DNA of 64,000 nucleotides from Aspidapion aeneum (Eukaryota > Arthropoda > Insecta > Coleoptera > Brentidae), in NCBI GenBank assembly GCA_963576565.1, contig OY755048.1:3726501-3790500 (forward strand). Reading direction: 5' to 3'. Of this stretch, positions 1-10,375 are shown piece by piece. The notes below the pieces were generated by a model. That model saw only the letters and a program-made list of their open reading frames with translations. It was not told the DNA's origin and made no database searches. A program made the position numbers and the translations under genes. Numbering within the stretch: the stretch's first letter is position 1; the number at the start of each line of letters is the position of its first letter.

Positions 1-2070
1 AACTTGGGTGACTGCATCCTGAAGTTTTTCTATGCATTTTTCAATAGATTTTTCTACCGTCAATAAACCAGTATCATCGACAAATGTTGCTAAGTGACAA
101 TTTTCTGGCTTTGGGATATCACAAGTGAATAATAAGTATAGATAAGGGCCTAGTACGCTACCCTGGGGCACGCCTGCTTGAATTTCTCTTAAATTTGAGT
201 ATGAGTCTTCCTGTTTTACTCTAAAATGTCTATCAGATATGTATGATTCCAAAATATCCGAATATTGTTTTGGCAGAAACCGTTTTAGTTTAAAATTAAG
301 GCCTTCATGCCACACTTTGTCAAATGCTTGTGCTACATCTAGAAAAACTGCAGAACAAACTTTTCCCTCTTTTAGTGCTTTTTCTATTATATTAGTAATT
401 CTGTGTACTTGATCTATCATGGAATGCTTGTCTCGAAAACCAAATTGATGAGATGGAATAATTTCTTGTCTTTCTATGATGGGTTTTATTCTTTTAAGCA
501 ATAATTTTTCATACAGCTTGGATATAATTGGCAGCAAAGATATTGGCCTGTAAGATGACACGTCATAGAGTGGTTTTCCCGGTTTTGGAATCATGATAAC
601 TTCTGCAACTTTCCACAGTTTAGGTACATACCTAAGCCTAAAAGACGCATTAATTAGGTTGCATAGTTTTACGATAGCTTTTCTGGGGAGTTGTTTTATG
701 ACTACCCCGTTAATAAGATCATACCCTGGGGCTTTTTTCGAATTAATATTTTTGATTTCTGTTAATATTTCTTTTGGTGATGTAAGCTTAATATGGTCCT
801 CGATTTGATGGGGTTCATTTAAATGAAAGTGTTCATCTGGTGCTTCGTGGGGCTGAAATGTTTTTTCTAAATGACTTGTAAAAATATCTGCTTTTTCTTC
901 GTTACTCCTTGCCCACTGGTTGTTAGATTTGCGTTTGGGTGGAATTTGGATAATTGGCCTTTTAAAATCTTTGGTTGCTTTCCAAAGGGAATAGTCGGTA
1001 TTTTTATCATCTGTAAGTTCATTAAGAAAATGGTTAATAGATTCATTTTTTATTACTAGAACCGAACCGAACCGTCCGAACCGAACCGTCATGTTGTTGA
1101 GATTTTTTTTGTCCCGAGGATCACGGCTTTGCTGCCACTTTCTTCGTAGTTTCCTTTTTTCCAATATAAGGTCTCTAATTTCCTTTGGATAGTTTTTTCC
1201 CTTAAAAATTCTCTTTGGTTTTGGACTGTTTTCCCAAGCTGCTTGTTGAATATTTGTAACAAAATATTCAACTTCTTTATCGATTTGTTCTGGCGTTTGC
1301 AATGGTACTGATAGGTTTATTTTTTCTGACAGACTTTGTTTAAAACTAATCCAGTCAGTCAGGTTATTAACTAGTGAGATATTTGCTTCTTTCTTTATTA
1401 TGTTTTTACTAAGAGTTAGAATAATAGGTGAATGATCTGAGTGTAAATCAAAACTTTCTTCTATATCTACAAAACTTAAAGATATATTTTTTACTATAAA
1501 AAAATCCATTAGATCTGGAATTTTTCCTGGATCTGTTGGATAGTATGTGGGCTTACCAGTTGATATCGGCTCACATTGATATTCACTAATAGCTTGCAAA
1601 AGTTATTTTCCTTTAGAATTCGTCAGTCTAGATCCCCAGTAGGTATTTTTTGCATTAAAGTCACCTCCAATTATAAAACGGTTTCCTAATTTTCTGAGAA
1701 AATTAAGATATTGATTTGTCTTTAGTAAGTGCCTTGGTGGTATATAGACAGCACTTATGACTAATGTATATGTTTTGGTTTTTACACTTACTAATGTAGC
1801 TTGAATCTCTATGGTTTTATATCCCATCTCCTCATAGTGTGATATATTTTCTTTAATTATTACAGCACTTCCCCCATGTGCAGTATTGCTAGGGTGAGTT
1901 GTATGATACACTTTATAACCTTTAAATTTAATGTGAGACTGGTTAGTGAAATGCGTTTCTGACACAAGACAGACGTCAATTTTTTCTATGTCTAGAATAA
2001 CTTGCAAGTCTTGCTGATGTTGCAAGAGACCATTGGCATTCCAAGCTAGGATTCTAAGATTACTGACCAT
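1..2070 (-). pseudogene. Jockey-type non-LTR retrotransposon ORF2 (endonuclease-reverse transcriptase), C-terminus cut by the window edge
   Basis: This is the replication protein of a LINE: an APE-type endonuclease that nicks target DNA, followed by a reverse transcriptase that copies element RNA there. The ATG at 2070 begins MVSNLRILAWNANGL, the usual endonuclease start, followed by IGGDFNAKNTYWGS near residue 140 and SDHSPI further on. The reverse transcriptase follows with FGFRDKHSMIDQVHRI, LDVAQAFDKVWHEG, AGVPQGSVLGP and the catalytic FVDDT near position 95. The copy is dead: a TAA interrupts the frame at about 1603, and the linker between the two domains has lost residues and carries a CCGAA tract (1059-1090). 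The start overlaps the end of ORF1 by about 11 nt, a normal LINE layout. The order and motifs fit the Jockey clade. A decayed relative lies at 57360-58070. Confidence 0.9.
1059..1090. repeat. (CCGAA)n filler tract inside the Jockey ORF2
   Basis: Two runs of CCGAA units separated by CCGTC sit exactly where the ORF2 linker should continue. The protein reads LNNM on one side and NESINHFLNEL on the other, and the residues normally between them are missing. The tract therefore looks like filler at a deletion, not simple slippage. Confidence 0.75.
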
Positions 2071-2647
2071 TTTGAGGCATATTGGTAGCTCCGTTATTGC
2101 TACTTTCTAGTTTAGTTAATCGCTCATCAAGTTTGTTCAATTTCTCCAAAATTAATTGTAGTGTTTGTTCCATAGTATTTCGACTACTGATATTAATATC
2201 AGGTATAGTAGCTGTTGCTGCTACTTGGCTGTATGTCCTTGTCACAGAGTTTTGTGTGACTGTGTTTCTTGTCTGTTGGTTTTGTCTATTTGTACTCACG
2301 TTTGGTATGAGATTCGGTTTCTTAGGTTTATTTTTCAATTTTTGTATTTCCTTAGCAACAAGGCATCCTCTGTAGTTAGCAGGATGCTTGCCTCCACAGT
2401 GGATGCATTTTGGCTCAGATTCTTTTGGTTTGGGGCATTCTGCAGTAATATGTTTCCCCGTGCATTTTACGCAACGTGGTTCTTTAGCGCAATATTTTTG
2501 CGTGTGTCCATAAGATTGGCATCTTTTGCATTGAGGAACTAACTTTGAGGTTTTTAGTGCTTTTATTTCCACTTCAATCCCAAGGATACTGGAAATTTCA
2601 AAAATTTTGTTGATATCTTCATCGTGGCTAAATGTGAGCATAAACAT
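2060..2647 (-). pseudogene. Jockey ORF1 (gag-like nucleocapsid), 5' truncated
   Basis: ORF1 of Jockey-type LINEs packages element RNA. About 195 codons are open here. Three zinc knuckles appear in a row from about residue 38: CKRCQSYGHTQKYC, CVKCTGKHITAEC and CIHCGGKHPANYRGC. A polar, Gln/Asn/Thr-rich stretch follows, then a short heptad-like C-terminus (LQLILEKLNKLDERLTKLE) that could form a coiled coil. The first Met is internal. Related protein sequence (LQKNVL.HWRPATNLN, in another frame) continues upstream to about 2780, so a frameshift has cut off the N-terminus. The stop overlaps the ORF2 start at 2070. The spacing of knuckles and the neighbour make this call firm. Confidence 0.88.
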
Positions 2648-2833
2648 GTTAAGAGGTTGTCTTGTTCTCCATTTAAGTTTGTTGCTGGCCTCCAGTGCCT
2701 TAAAACGTTTTTTTGTAGATCAGCTACAATTTTTTGTGGGTCACATGAGAAGTGTAGCCATAGATAATAAAAAGAACTAGACAATCATGTAAGGGAAGAT
2801 TAAAAATACTGTTTGTTGTCTAGTTTTGGGAGG

Positions 2834-2871
2834 GCACTGCCCCGTTGCCCTCCCTCTTGCAGCCGCCACTG
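2834..2871 (-). mobile_element. Fragment of a hAT-type terminus (CAGTGGCGGCT)
   Basis: Read on the minus strand from 2871, the sequence starts CAGTGGCGGCTGCAAGAGGG. The first 11 bases match the ends of the hAT elements at 46643-47900 and 63569-64000. Only one end is recognisable. Confidence 0.4.
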
Positions 2872-2934
2872 ATGTAGAGCCGTTTCCATTCCAAAGGTAT
2901 TCTGACCTTTAAAATGGCGATATTTTACACACGA

Positions 2935-3226
2935 TAGCGGTTACGATAGCTTATTAAACTTTTTGACTCTTTGATGAAACACGCCACAAAACGCGCGTCT
3001 GTTTTTGCTCTACAAGTACTCTGCCTTTTAACTTTAATTATAAAGGAGTTTTAACGTTTGTCGATAAATTTCTAAGAACTTGAAGAATGGCCAACAGACG
3101 CGGTACACGGTTCTATTTAATTAATTAATATAGATCTTTACTTGAGCAGTAAAATTATTTTCAAAATATCCCTTTAATTACATCTTAAGATTATATTCAC
3201 TGTCACTAAAATTTCGGAAATTATTT
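2935..3226 (+). repeat. Dispersed repeat R, copy 1
   Basis: This segment is closely similar, in the same orientation, to 8887-9115: both contain AAACGCGCGTCT, TGCTCTACAAGTACTC and GACGCGGTACACGGTTCT. It abuts the left end of one foldback element, while copy 2 abuts the right end of the next. No coding sequence is seen. Confidence 0.75.
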
Positions 3227-3777
3227 ATAGTTCAGGCCCTACGGAGTCCGATACTGCGTTTAATGATGGAAGCAACACGCTTGGTATGGATAGACATGAC
3301 TCGCCCGAACATTTTACGAAAGGGAACCACCCGCCAACCCTGGCAGGGGGGTGATTCCCCCCCTTAAACGTGCTTTTTGACGGTTTTTTGCTAATAACTC
3401 GAAAACGGTCAAATTTTCCAAAAGTATTTTAAAGATCATTTTGCAAGCAGATATTTTTTTTTTAACCATGTACCTTATTTCCCCTCTAAAGGCAGTGATG
3501 CACGTTCCATAGGCGTACGAAAAAAGGGAAAAATGTTTAAAATATTTTTTTTTCTTGTAGCATTTTGTATCCTTAACACATTGTTTTTTTCAATAAAGTA
3601 TTTTTGTTCAGAAACCCATTGTATACAGTTAAATATTTAATAAGTTAGACATAACTTTTTAAAGTAGCCGCCTTGAAATAAAAAAAAATGTGTTTGTAAA
3701 AATTCTGAAATCAAACAAAAATTTTGAACATTCATTTTTGTAACTCAGTAAACAATACACAAGATGAGTAAAAAAAT

Positions 3778-4568
3778 ACTCTGCCAATATATGGGCCCCT
3801 AAACTCACACTAGGTACTATAGTTATAGTGTACGTGTGAGCTAATATAACTAAAAACTGAAATATATTTTATTTAACTCCAGACTAAATTACCTTTTGTT
3901 TGATACCACACAACCAATGTTTTGACTTAAACTCAAATTTTTGAAATCTACCCCCACCCTTAAAAAAAACAAAAAACTAAAATGTATTTTGTTAAACTCC
4001 GGACTCAATTACCTTTCGTTTGATATCACACACGCCATATTTTCACTTAAACTCTAATTTTTAAAATATACCCCCACCCTTTTTTTTAAATAAATTAAAA
4101 TGTATTTTGTTTAACTGCAGACTCAATTACCTTTCGTTTGATATCACACACGCCATATTTTCACATAAACTCTAATTTTTGAAATCTACCCCCACCCTTT
4201 TATTTGGTTTCTGTTCGGTGGATTTTGTTCATTTTTAAATGGGACCATCTCGACCCAAGACCCAGCCTAGGTACCAAATTTCATTAAAATCGGCCAAGCG
4301 GTTTTTGAGTTATGCGCGTTGGTCGTTACAGACATACAGACAGACAGACAGACAGACATACAGACATACAGACATACAGACAGACAGACATACAGACATA
4401 CAGACATACAGACAGACAGACAGACAGACGGCGCGACAAAAAAGTTTCAAAATCATCTGAAACGCAAAGATATATAAAAATTTTTGAAATCGGAGCAACT
4501 TTTTTTTCTCGAAAAAATTAGGATCACCATAGCTCACACTACTATAGTATAGTATATGTGTGAGCTAA
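3778..4568 (+). repeat. Double-hairpin repeat family, copy A
   Basis: This is the longest full copy. In order: a conserved left block ACTCTGCCAATATATGGGC; a hairpin with arms like (G/A)CTCACAC and GTGTGAGC; three ~125-bp tandem units each ending in a CCCCCACCC block; the phrase CCAAATTTCATTAAAATCGG; a (GACA)n/(CATA) microsatellite at 4330-4428; and a right hairpin with arms GCTCACAC and GTGTGAGC followed by TAA. Open frames through the microsatellite are repeat artefacts. Other copies are at 13820, 32397, 38995, 39820, 41060 and, partial, 41954. Confidence 0.9.
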
Positions 4569-5265
4569 TATTTTTGATTAGTATTAACGTAAAACTTAAT
4601 TTTTCGAGTTGAATTGATTTAAATTGCGGGGAGGAGGCATCACCCCTCTCGCCCCCCTCAAAAGTGATCTTTTGCAGTATTTTTCTAATTATTGGCAAAC
4701 TTTTAACTTGGGCAAAAACCACTAAGTAATAGTTATTGAGACTGACCAAAAGTCCTCTCTAACGATGTATAAAACGCCCCCCTTACATCAGTGGCACACC
4801 TTTTATAGGCATTTAAATAAATGAGAGGTGTGGAAAAAACAATATTTTTTAAATTTCTTTAGTTTTACTGTCCCACATGTCTGGTTTTAAAACTTATTTT
4901 TAAAGCCGAAGAAATTTCCTTTCCAACGATGTACATCACTCCCCCTTCAACGCAGCAGTAAGTTTTGCATAGACGCCCCAAAAATGGTCAAATTTGATAT
5001 ACGAAGTAATAAAAAATGTCGAAAAAAATATTTAGGGGGGGGGGGAATCACTCGAAGTATACTGTATATTCAAACCAAGTGTGTCGCTAAAAGTGTTATA
5101 CATCCTTAGAGAGTAACTTATAACATATAATTGGGAAAATACTGTAAGAGAGCACTTTTGAACTGAGTGAGAGGGGGGATGCCACCCACCCCCACTATTA
5201 AAGAAGGTCAACTAGAAAAAGTCCGTTTTAAGTTATTACTAACCAAAAATAATACTCACTCTCAT
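4569..5265. other. Interior of foldback element 1, no gene
   Basis: AT-rich sequence with C-rich blocks (around 4640, 4775, 4930, 5036 and 5180) spaced irregularly between phrases such as ACGATGTA. It looks like decayed tandem units belonging to the foldback. I see no coding sequence. Confidence 0.6.
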
Positions 5266-5307
5266 TTTTATTTACTGAGTTACAAAAATGAATGTTCTAC
5301 ATTTTTG

Positions 5308-5518
5308 AAGGAAGTTCACGAGGTAAAAAGTTTTTACAAAAAAGTTTCACGGGCAAGACCTCAGTAAACACCATATTTCATATTCCTTTTCAGATATCCA
5401 CATCATCATTTCATCTCCTTCCATTTTATGGTTATGCTCGGGCTGAATGAAGCCTAATGAGACAGAAACGCGTCCCCGAGCTACCTTTACCTCTGAGGTC
5501 TTGCCCGTGAAACTTTTT
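5308..5518 (+). mobile_element. 211-bp insert flanked by a perfect 15-bp target duplication
   Basis: TGTTCTACATTTTTG occurs at 5293-5307 and again at 5519-5533, and the interrupted right arm of the foldback continues cleanly on both sides. The insert has a near-terminal inverted repeat: TTTCACGGGCAAGACCTCAG near 5346 and its complement near 5496. A hammerhead-like motif lies between them. A long, variable-length duplication fits target-primed integration, and the hammerhead fits a Penelope-related non-autonomous element. There is no ORF. Confidence 0.75.
5436..5481 (+). ncRNA. Degenerate hammerhead-ribozyme-like motif in the 211-bp insert
   Basis: Stem I is strong: GCTCGGG (5436-5442) pairs with CCCGAGC (5475-5481). 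Between the arms are CTGAATGA (the canonical CTGATGA with one extra A), a weak stem II, GAA (5465-5467), the self-pairing stem III ACGCGT and C at the cleavage position (5474). The extra core base and weak stem II suggest this copy no longer cleaves. Confidence 0.55.
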
Positions 5519-6039
5519 TGTTCTACATTTTTGTCTGATTTAAGGATTTCTACAAACACATTTATGTTTATTTCAAGGCGGCTATTTAAAAGAAATATGT
5601 CTAGCTTAATAAGTATTTAACTGTATACAATGGGTTTTTAACCAAAACTATTTTTTTTACAAAAAAATAGTGTTAAGGTTAAAAAATACCACAAACAAAA
5701 TATAAAAAAAATATTTAAAAAATTTTCCCTTTTTTTCGTACGCTAATGGAACGTGCACCACTGCCGTCAGAGGGTACTAAGGTACATGGTTGAAAAGGAA
5801 ATTGTGTCCGCTTGAAAAATGATCTCAAGAAGATTTTTGGAAAAGTTGACTGTTTTCCAGTTATTAGCAAAAAACAATCAAAACGCAAGTTTAAGGGGGG
5901 GGGGAACCACCCCCCTGCCAGGGTTGGGGGAGTAAAATGTTCGGGCGAGTCTATCCATACCAAGTGTGTTGCTTCTATCATTAAACGCAGCATATCGCTT
6001 GAATCTCGGACATAGGGCCTGAACTATCATTACGGAATG

Positions 6040-6135
6040 GGACAACTGGGCGCCGCCAACTGAGCGCCGGGCCAACTGGGCGCCGGGCCAACTCGGCGCC
6101 GCCAACTGGGCGCAGGGCCAACTCGGCACCGGACT
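6040..6135. repeat. GC-rich minisatellite, unit about GGGCCAACTGGGCGCC
   Basis: Six or so imperfect units of the motif CCAACT(G/C)(G/A)GCGCC, some lacking the GGG, stand out against AT-rich surroundings between the two foldback elements. Each unit contains the self-complementary GGCGCC. Confidence 0.8.
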
Positions 6136-6330
6136 AAAAAAAAATTTTCGATAAAATGTGCAGATGAAAAACAAAATAGATATATTATTTATACAAAAAA
6201 GTTTTAAAAAATGTTACGCAATTTTCTTGAAATTTGCTTTTGTATAGTTAAATCTATTGAGTCGAGTGTTAAAATTTGGTAGGGGTAGTGTTTGGTAACC
6301 TGGTAACACTACAATTTACGTTTTTTATTA

Positions 6331-7616
6331 CAACAATAGCGGATCCAAAATGGCGGATTTCTTTATTTTTAAACCGATTTGTCTCAAACTTGAGTTGAGT
6401 TGAGTTTGGAGTGCCTGCGATCACTTAATACAGTTTTATCCTCAAACTTAAAAAATTCAAAATGGCAAATTCAAAATAACGGATTTTCTTATTTACTAAC
6501 CGATTTGTCTCAAACTTGAAATATTACATTGCTTGAGGTCATTTAACAAAATTTTTTACTCAAACTTAAAGAAATCAAAATGGCGGATTCAAAATGGCGG
6601 GCTTTCTTATTTATGAATCGATGTGTGTTAAATATAGATATTCGCCATTTTGAATTATTTATAAGTTTCCGTCAAAATCATAATGAGCGACTTAAAACAC
6701 CGCCAATTTCTATATTTGATACATATCGGTTCATAAATAAGAAAGTCCGCCACTTTGGATCGGCCATTTTGATTTTTTTCAGTTTGAGTAAAAAAATTTG
6801 TTAAATGACCTCAAGCAATGTAATATTTCAAGTTTGAGACAAATCGGTTAGTAAATAAGAAATTCCGCCATTTTGGATCGGCCATTTTGATTGTTTAAGT
6901 TTGAGTAAAAAATTGTGTTAAATGACCTTAAACAATGTATAATATTTCTTGAGACAAATCGGTGGGTAAATAAGAAAGTCTGCCATTTTGGAATCGCCAT
7001 TTTCATTTTTTTAAGTTTGAAAAAAAATTGTATTAAATGAATATGAACCGAACCGAACCTTAAGCAATGTAATATTTCAAGTTTGAGACAAATCAGTTAG
7101 TAAATAAGAAAATCCGCCATTTTGGATCGGCCAGTTTGAATTTTTTATGTTTGAGTAAAAAATTTTGTTAAATAACCTTAAACAATGTAATATTTCAAGT
7201 TTAAGACAAATCGGTTAGTAAATAAAAAAATCCACCATTTTGGATCGGCCATTTTGATTTTTCTAAGTTTGAGTAAAAAATTTTGTTAAATGACCTCAAG
7301 CAATGTAATATTTCAAGTTTAAGACAAATCGGTTAGTAAATAAGAAAATCTGCCATTTTGGATCGGCCATTTTGATTTTTTTAAGTTTGAGTAAAAAATT
7401 TTGTTAAATAACCTGAAGCAATGTAATATTTCAAGTTTGAGACAAATCGGTTCGTAAATAAGAAAATTCGCCATTTTGGATTCGCCATTTTGAATTTTTT
7501 AAGTTTTTTTAATAAAACTATAGTCAGTGTTCTCAGGCACTGCAAACTCTCAAGTTTAAGACAAATCGGTTTATAAATAAAGAAATCCGCCATTTTGGAT
7601 CCGCCATTGTTGTAAT
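6331..7616. repeat. Satellite array of ~115-bp units that reverses direction near 6680
   Basis: Units share ACAAATCGGTT(A/T), AAATAAGAAA(A/G)TCCGCC, CCATTTTGGATCGGCC and TTAAGTTTGAGTAAA. Left of about 6660 they run on the minus strand and right of about 6720 on the plus strand, so the array is one large imperfect palindrome ending in ACAACAATGGCGGATCC-type edges. Open frames across it are artefacts. Confidence 0.85.
7041..7057. repeat. Short CCGAA insertion in the satellite array
   Basis: A 17-bp ATATGAACCGAACCGAA interrupts one satellite unit between TTAAATGA and CCTTAAGCAATG, which are adjacent in sister units. It is a pure insertion of the pentamer. Confidence 0.75.
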
Positions 7617-8098
7617 AAATAAATTGGTAAAAAAATTTTTTTAAGTCACAAGATTTTATAAAATGCACTAAAAATTAAAAAAATAATTTTCTAACATTCT
7701 AATATTATCATAATAATAAAAGGGATGGCCGACTGATGGAAATTTTGACGATGTTAGCACGATAAGATATCCGTATCAATTAAATATCACTATTTGCAAG
7801 AATCAATTTAGCAGAAAAATGCAGAGGTACCAAACCCACCCAATCCGACCTAAGATACCCCAGCATTTATCTGACATAGGTATGGCAATGGCATAACATT
7901 GCGGCACATCAAACATATCTTTGATGACCTGCTATGTTGAATATTCCTTAAGTGTTTAGATCACAACTTTAGATTAACTTATGCTTTGATTTGCGGCCAT
8001 CGCTTTTATTATTATGATAATATTAGAATGTTAGAAAATTATTTTTTAATTTTTAGTGCATTTTATAAAAGCTTGTGACTTTACCAATTTATTTTCTA
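7614..8098. mobile_element. Inverted-repeat element nested in foldback 2
   Basis: About 85-100 bp at the left end (containing GTCACAAGATTTTATAAAAT and TTCTAACATTCTAATATTAT) recur as the reverse complement at 7998-8098. The ~270-bp middle has no ORF. It looks like a MITE, but no target duplication was recognised. Confidence 0.65.
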
Positions 8099-8237
8099 CT
8101 TTTTGGTCTCAGCTATCTACTCTATTAAATGAAAATATTTGTTCAATAACAGAACAGAAGAGTTTATTCTAGATTATAATGAAATCGCTGATCGTGAGTT
8201 GTTTGGAAACTCATTTTTCTATTGAGGGTAGGAGAGG

Positions 8238-8705
8238 GTGGGGGTAGAGGTAGAAATATATTTTTTGTTTGGGCTGTATTGCCATCGGACCTTTATGCAT
8301 ATACCAAATTTTATAAAGTCATTTGACGTGAAGTGTGTCAAAAACGCATTTTTTATGGAATGGGGGTGGGGGGTAGGGGTGGGAGGACATTTTTTCATTA
8401 TTGTTGTATTGTCATCGGATCACTATATGTATACCAAATTTCATCCAAATCGGATAATGGGAAGTGTGCCAAAAACGCATTTTTCTATAGATGGGGGTGG
8501 GGGTAGGAGTGGTAGGATTTTTTTTTTCAATGTTGTATTGTCATCGGACCCCTATATGTATACCAAATTTCATCCAAATCGGATAATGGGAAGGTTGTCA
8601 AAAACGCAGGATATTTTTTTCTTAATGTTGTATTGTCATGGGACCACTATGTTTGTACCAAATTTTATCCAAATAGGATAATGGGAAGTGTGTCAAAAAC
8701 GCTTC
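8238..8705 (+). repeat. Tandem ~135-bp units with G-rich blocks
   Basis: Four units carry TATTGTCATCGGACC, ATGTATACCAAATTTCATCC, ATCGGATAATGGGAAG and a GGGGGTGGGGGTAGG block. The phrase about CAAATTTCATC resembles the one in the double-hairpin repeat. The 147-codon frame through them exists only because the unit lengths preserve phase. Confidence 0.8.
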
Positions 8706-8886
8706 ACAAGATTTGATAGTTAGTTAGATAGTTAGACAGAACATCTGAAGTTAAATAAAAGCTTGTAAAAACGTCAATTTTAGTGTTACCAGGTAACCAA
8801 ACACTCCACCTACCTAATTTCAACACTAGACTTAATGGAATTTAATTTTACTTAACAAAACCAAACTTCAAGAAAATTGCGTTATA

Positions 8887-9115
8887 TTACGAGCTTATTA
8901 AACTTTTTGATTCTTTGAAGAAACACGCTACAAAACGCGCGTCTAAGTTTTTGCTCTACAAGTACTCCGCCTTTTAACTTTACCTTTCTTCCTTTCTCGA
9001 ACTTGAAGGATGGCCAATAGACGCGGTACACGGTTCTATTTAATTAATTAATACAGAACTTTTCTTGTAGCCGTAAAATTATTTTCAAAATATCCCGTTA
9101 ATTATAGTTAAGACT
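8887..9115 (+). repeat. Dispersed repeat R, copy 2
   Basis: Same-strand match to 2935-3200 (see AAACGCGCGTCT, GACGCGGTACACGG and TTCAAAATATCCC). It starts immediately outside the right end of foldback 2. Confidence 0.75.
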
Positions 9116-9328
9116 ATATTTCTACGAGCTTTTCCTTTCGTCTAATTAAATGAATATAATATAAAGAGCAGTGGAATTTTTGCGGAAACTTGATCTAGTT
9201 TTTACCAAGAAATAACTACAAGCTACTACATTTAAAGAAACTTTTATTTAACTTTTAATTTCTGTCTTGGAAAGTTAGGGAAAGTTTCGTTTACTTGTGT
9301 AAAATGCTTTTAAAATCATTTATGTTAC
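9116..9328. other. AT-rich spacer, no gene seen
   Basis: No ORF, RNA gene or recognisable repeat beyond weak similarity to sequence flanking repeat R. Confidence 0.5.
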
Positions 9329-9478
9329 CAGTAGCGCACCCAGGAATATGTCTTGGGGGGGGGCCGAGTCCTTATTTCATGCTATTTTTTGTGTTTATTC
9401 ATGAAATATGTGGAAAATATATACAAAAATCTTAGGCTTGGGGGGGGCCCGGGCCCCCCCCCCCCTGGGTGCGCCCAT
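9329..9478. mobile_element. G/C-homopolymer MITE, copy 1 (hAT-like)
   Basis: 150 bp beginning CAGTAGCGCACCCAGG and ending CTGGGTGCGCCCAT, with long G and C runs just inside the ends and ATTCATGAAATATGTGGAAA in the middle. The flanks TATGTTAC (9321-9328) and GATGTTAC (9479-9486) are an 8-bp duplication with one mismatch. Relatives are at 42727, 43295, 52506, 52816 and 63185. Confidence 0.8.
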
Positions 9479-9868
9479 GATGTTACTGTTACTAAAATTT
9501 AAGAAATTTAGTTGTACAGGTTCTTTGCTATTGATCCCGAAGGTGCTATAGACTATATTTTATAAAACAAGAATCAACACTGCGTCAGACGCCACTTTGT
9601 CACATGATGTAGGCTTTAAGGCATAGAAATTACCTAAATTTCAGGCGATTTTCATTGCAAATTTCCTCTTATTTGCTGTAATTACTTAGTAGTCCTCTGT
9701 GCTCTCACCCATTTCCCCTCTTCAAAAATCATATTGGCATAATTTTATCAAATATATGGCGATTTCAAAAATTCTTTCTGCACATGGTTTAATATTGTTT
9801 CAACACCAATTTACTAGTTCCCCCCTCTCTCTCCCGTCCCCCACCTTCACTCAATGTTTGTAGAAACC
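9479..9868. other. Spacer, no gene seen
   Basis: AT-rich sequence with C-rich patches (for example 9820-9845). I see no coding sequence or repeat boundary. Confidence 0.5.
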
Positions 9869-10010
9869 CTTTGGGCCAGTGTTGCCACCGATTTTTCGGT
9901 AGGTCTACCGATTTAGCCTTTTACTTTACGATATACCGAATTACCATAGTTTTCTGCAAAAATGGAAATTTTGTATTTCGTGCAAAAAATCTTTATTGAA
10001 CTATGTCATG

Positions 10011-10051
10011 GGCAGAGCGCTTTCAACCACTTTGTGGTCATCATCAGTGCC
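10011..10051 (-). ncRNA. Hammerhead ribozyme, left terminal repeat of the Penelope-like element
   Basis: Read on the minus strand: stem I GGCA (10051-10048), core CTGATGA (10047-10041), a single U, stem II GACCAC with loop AAA and GTGGTT, GAA (10024-10022), stem III from the self-pairing AGCGCT, C at the cleavage site (10015), and stem I closing as TGCC (10014-10011). Stem II ends in a G-U pair where the right copy has G-C. Such minimal hammerheads with a tiny stem III are known from Penelope-like elements. Confidence 0.8.
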
Positions 10052-10345
10052 TCTGAAATAAAAAGAGCCTATTTCAAAATTTAGATGATAGTCTGTAAAA
10101 AATAAGAGACTTACATGTTCTTGATCTTTGAGTGGTTCCTTAAGTTATAAAACAGATTAAGTCATAAAACAGATTAAAAATTGTCAAACGAACACATAAC
10201 ACGTTAAAATATAATATAAAAAGTTAAAATTTCCTAAAACTATAAGGTACTCTGGGTTTCAATCTCAGTCGTGTTTTAAAAAAGTTGTTTATAAAAAAAA
10301 AAATTCTTAAAATCTAGGTTAGGAACTTGTTTGTTTTTATCGACA

Positions 10346-10370
10346 TTCGGTTCGGTTCGGTTCGGTTCGG
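10346..10370. repeat. (TTCGG)5 filler between terminal repeat and ORF of the Penelope-like element
   Basis: Exactly five TTCGG units lie between the inner edge of the left terminal repeat (TTTTTATCGACA) and the first recognisable reverse-transcriptase tail sequence. The rest of the reverse transcriptase is missing at this point. Confidence 0.8.
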
Positions 10371-10375
10371 TTTCC

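Larger units (their letters stand above)
3227..6027. mobile_element. Foldback element 1 with ~530-bp terminal inverted repeats
   Basis: The left end reads ATAGTTCAGGCCCT and the right end AGGGCCTGAACTAT. Inverted similarity runs inward from 3227 to about 3757 and from 6027 back to about 5270, including GGAAGCAACACGCTTGGTAT against its complement near 5970. The right arm is interrupted by the 211-bp insert at 5308-5518. The interior holds double-hairpin repeat copy A (3778-4568) and low-complexity units ending in C-rich blocks (for example 4640-4660 and 4775-4790). No transposase or clear target duplication was found, so it is presumably non-autonomous. Confidence 0.75.
6209..8888. mobile_element. 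Foldback element 2 with ~115-bp terminal inverted repeats
   Basis: The left terminal region (6209-6325) contains ACGCAATTTTCTTGAA and TTTGGTAACCTGGTAACAC. The right region (8770-8888) contains the complements of both, in mirror order. Inside are a palindromic satellite array, a second inverted-repeat element (7614-8098) and tandem units (8238-8705). No transposase is visible and no target duplication is clear. Confidence 0.7.

Noticed and set aside
2082..2542. Plus-strand ORFs of 97-125 codons
   Set aside because: They are antisense shadows of the Jockey zinc-knuckle ORF1.
4239..4537. Frames rich in Tyr-Arg-Gln-Thr-Asp or Cys-Leu-Ser-Val (also at 13809-14110, 40266-40540, 41402-41663)
   Set aside because: They translate the (GACA)n/(GTCT)n microsatellite of the double-hairpin repeat; they occur on both strands and change with tract length.
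3778..4568. Helitron call for the double-hairpin repeat
   Set aside because: The 3' hairpin plus CTAA is suggestive, but the left end does not show a consistent A/TC junction, the 3' end varies (GAGCCAA in copy B, GAACTAA in E), and no Rep/helicase sequence is present. Left unclassified.
8238..8681. 147-codon ORF
   Set aside because: It reads through four tandem units with G-rich blocks; no domain, and amino-acid repeats follow the DNA repeat.
10040..10350. Direct LTRs for the Penelope-like element
   Set aside because: The matching segment at 11232-11306 plus 13197-13519 is inverted, not direct, so a standard LTR retrotransposon model does not apply.
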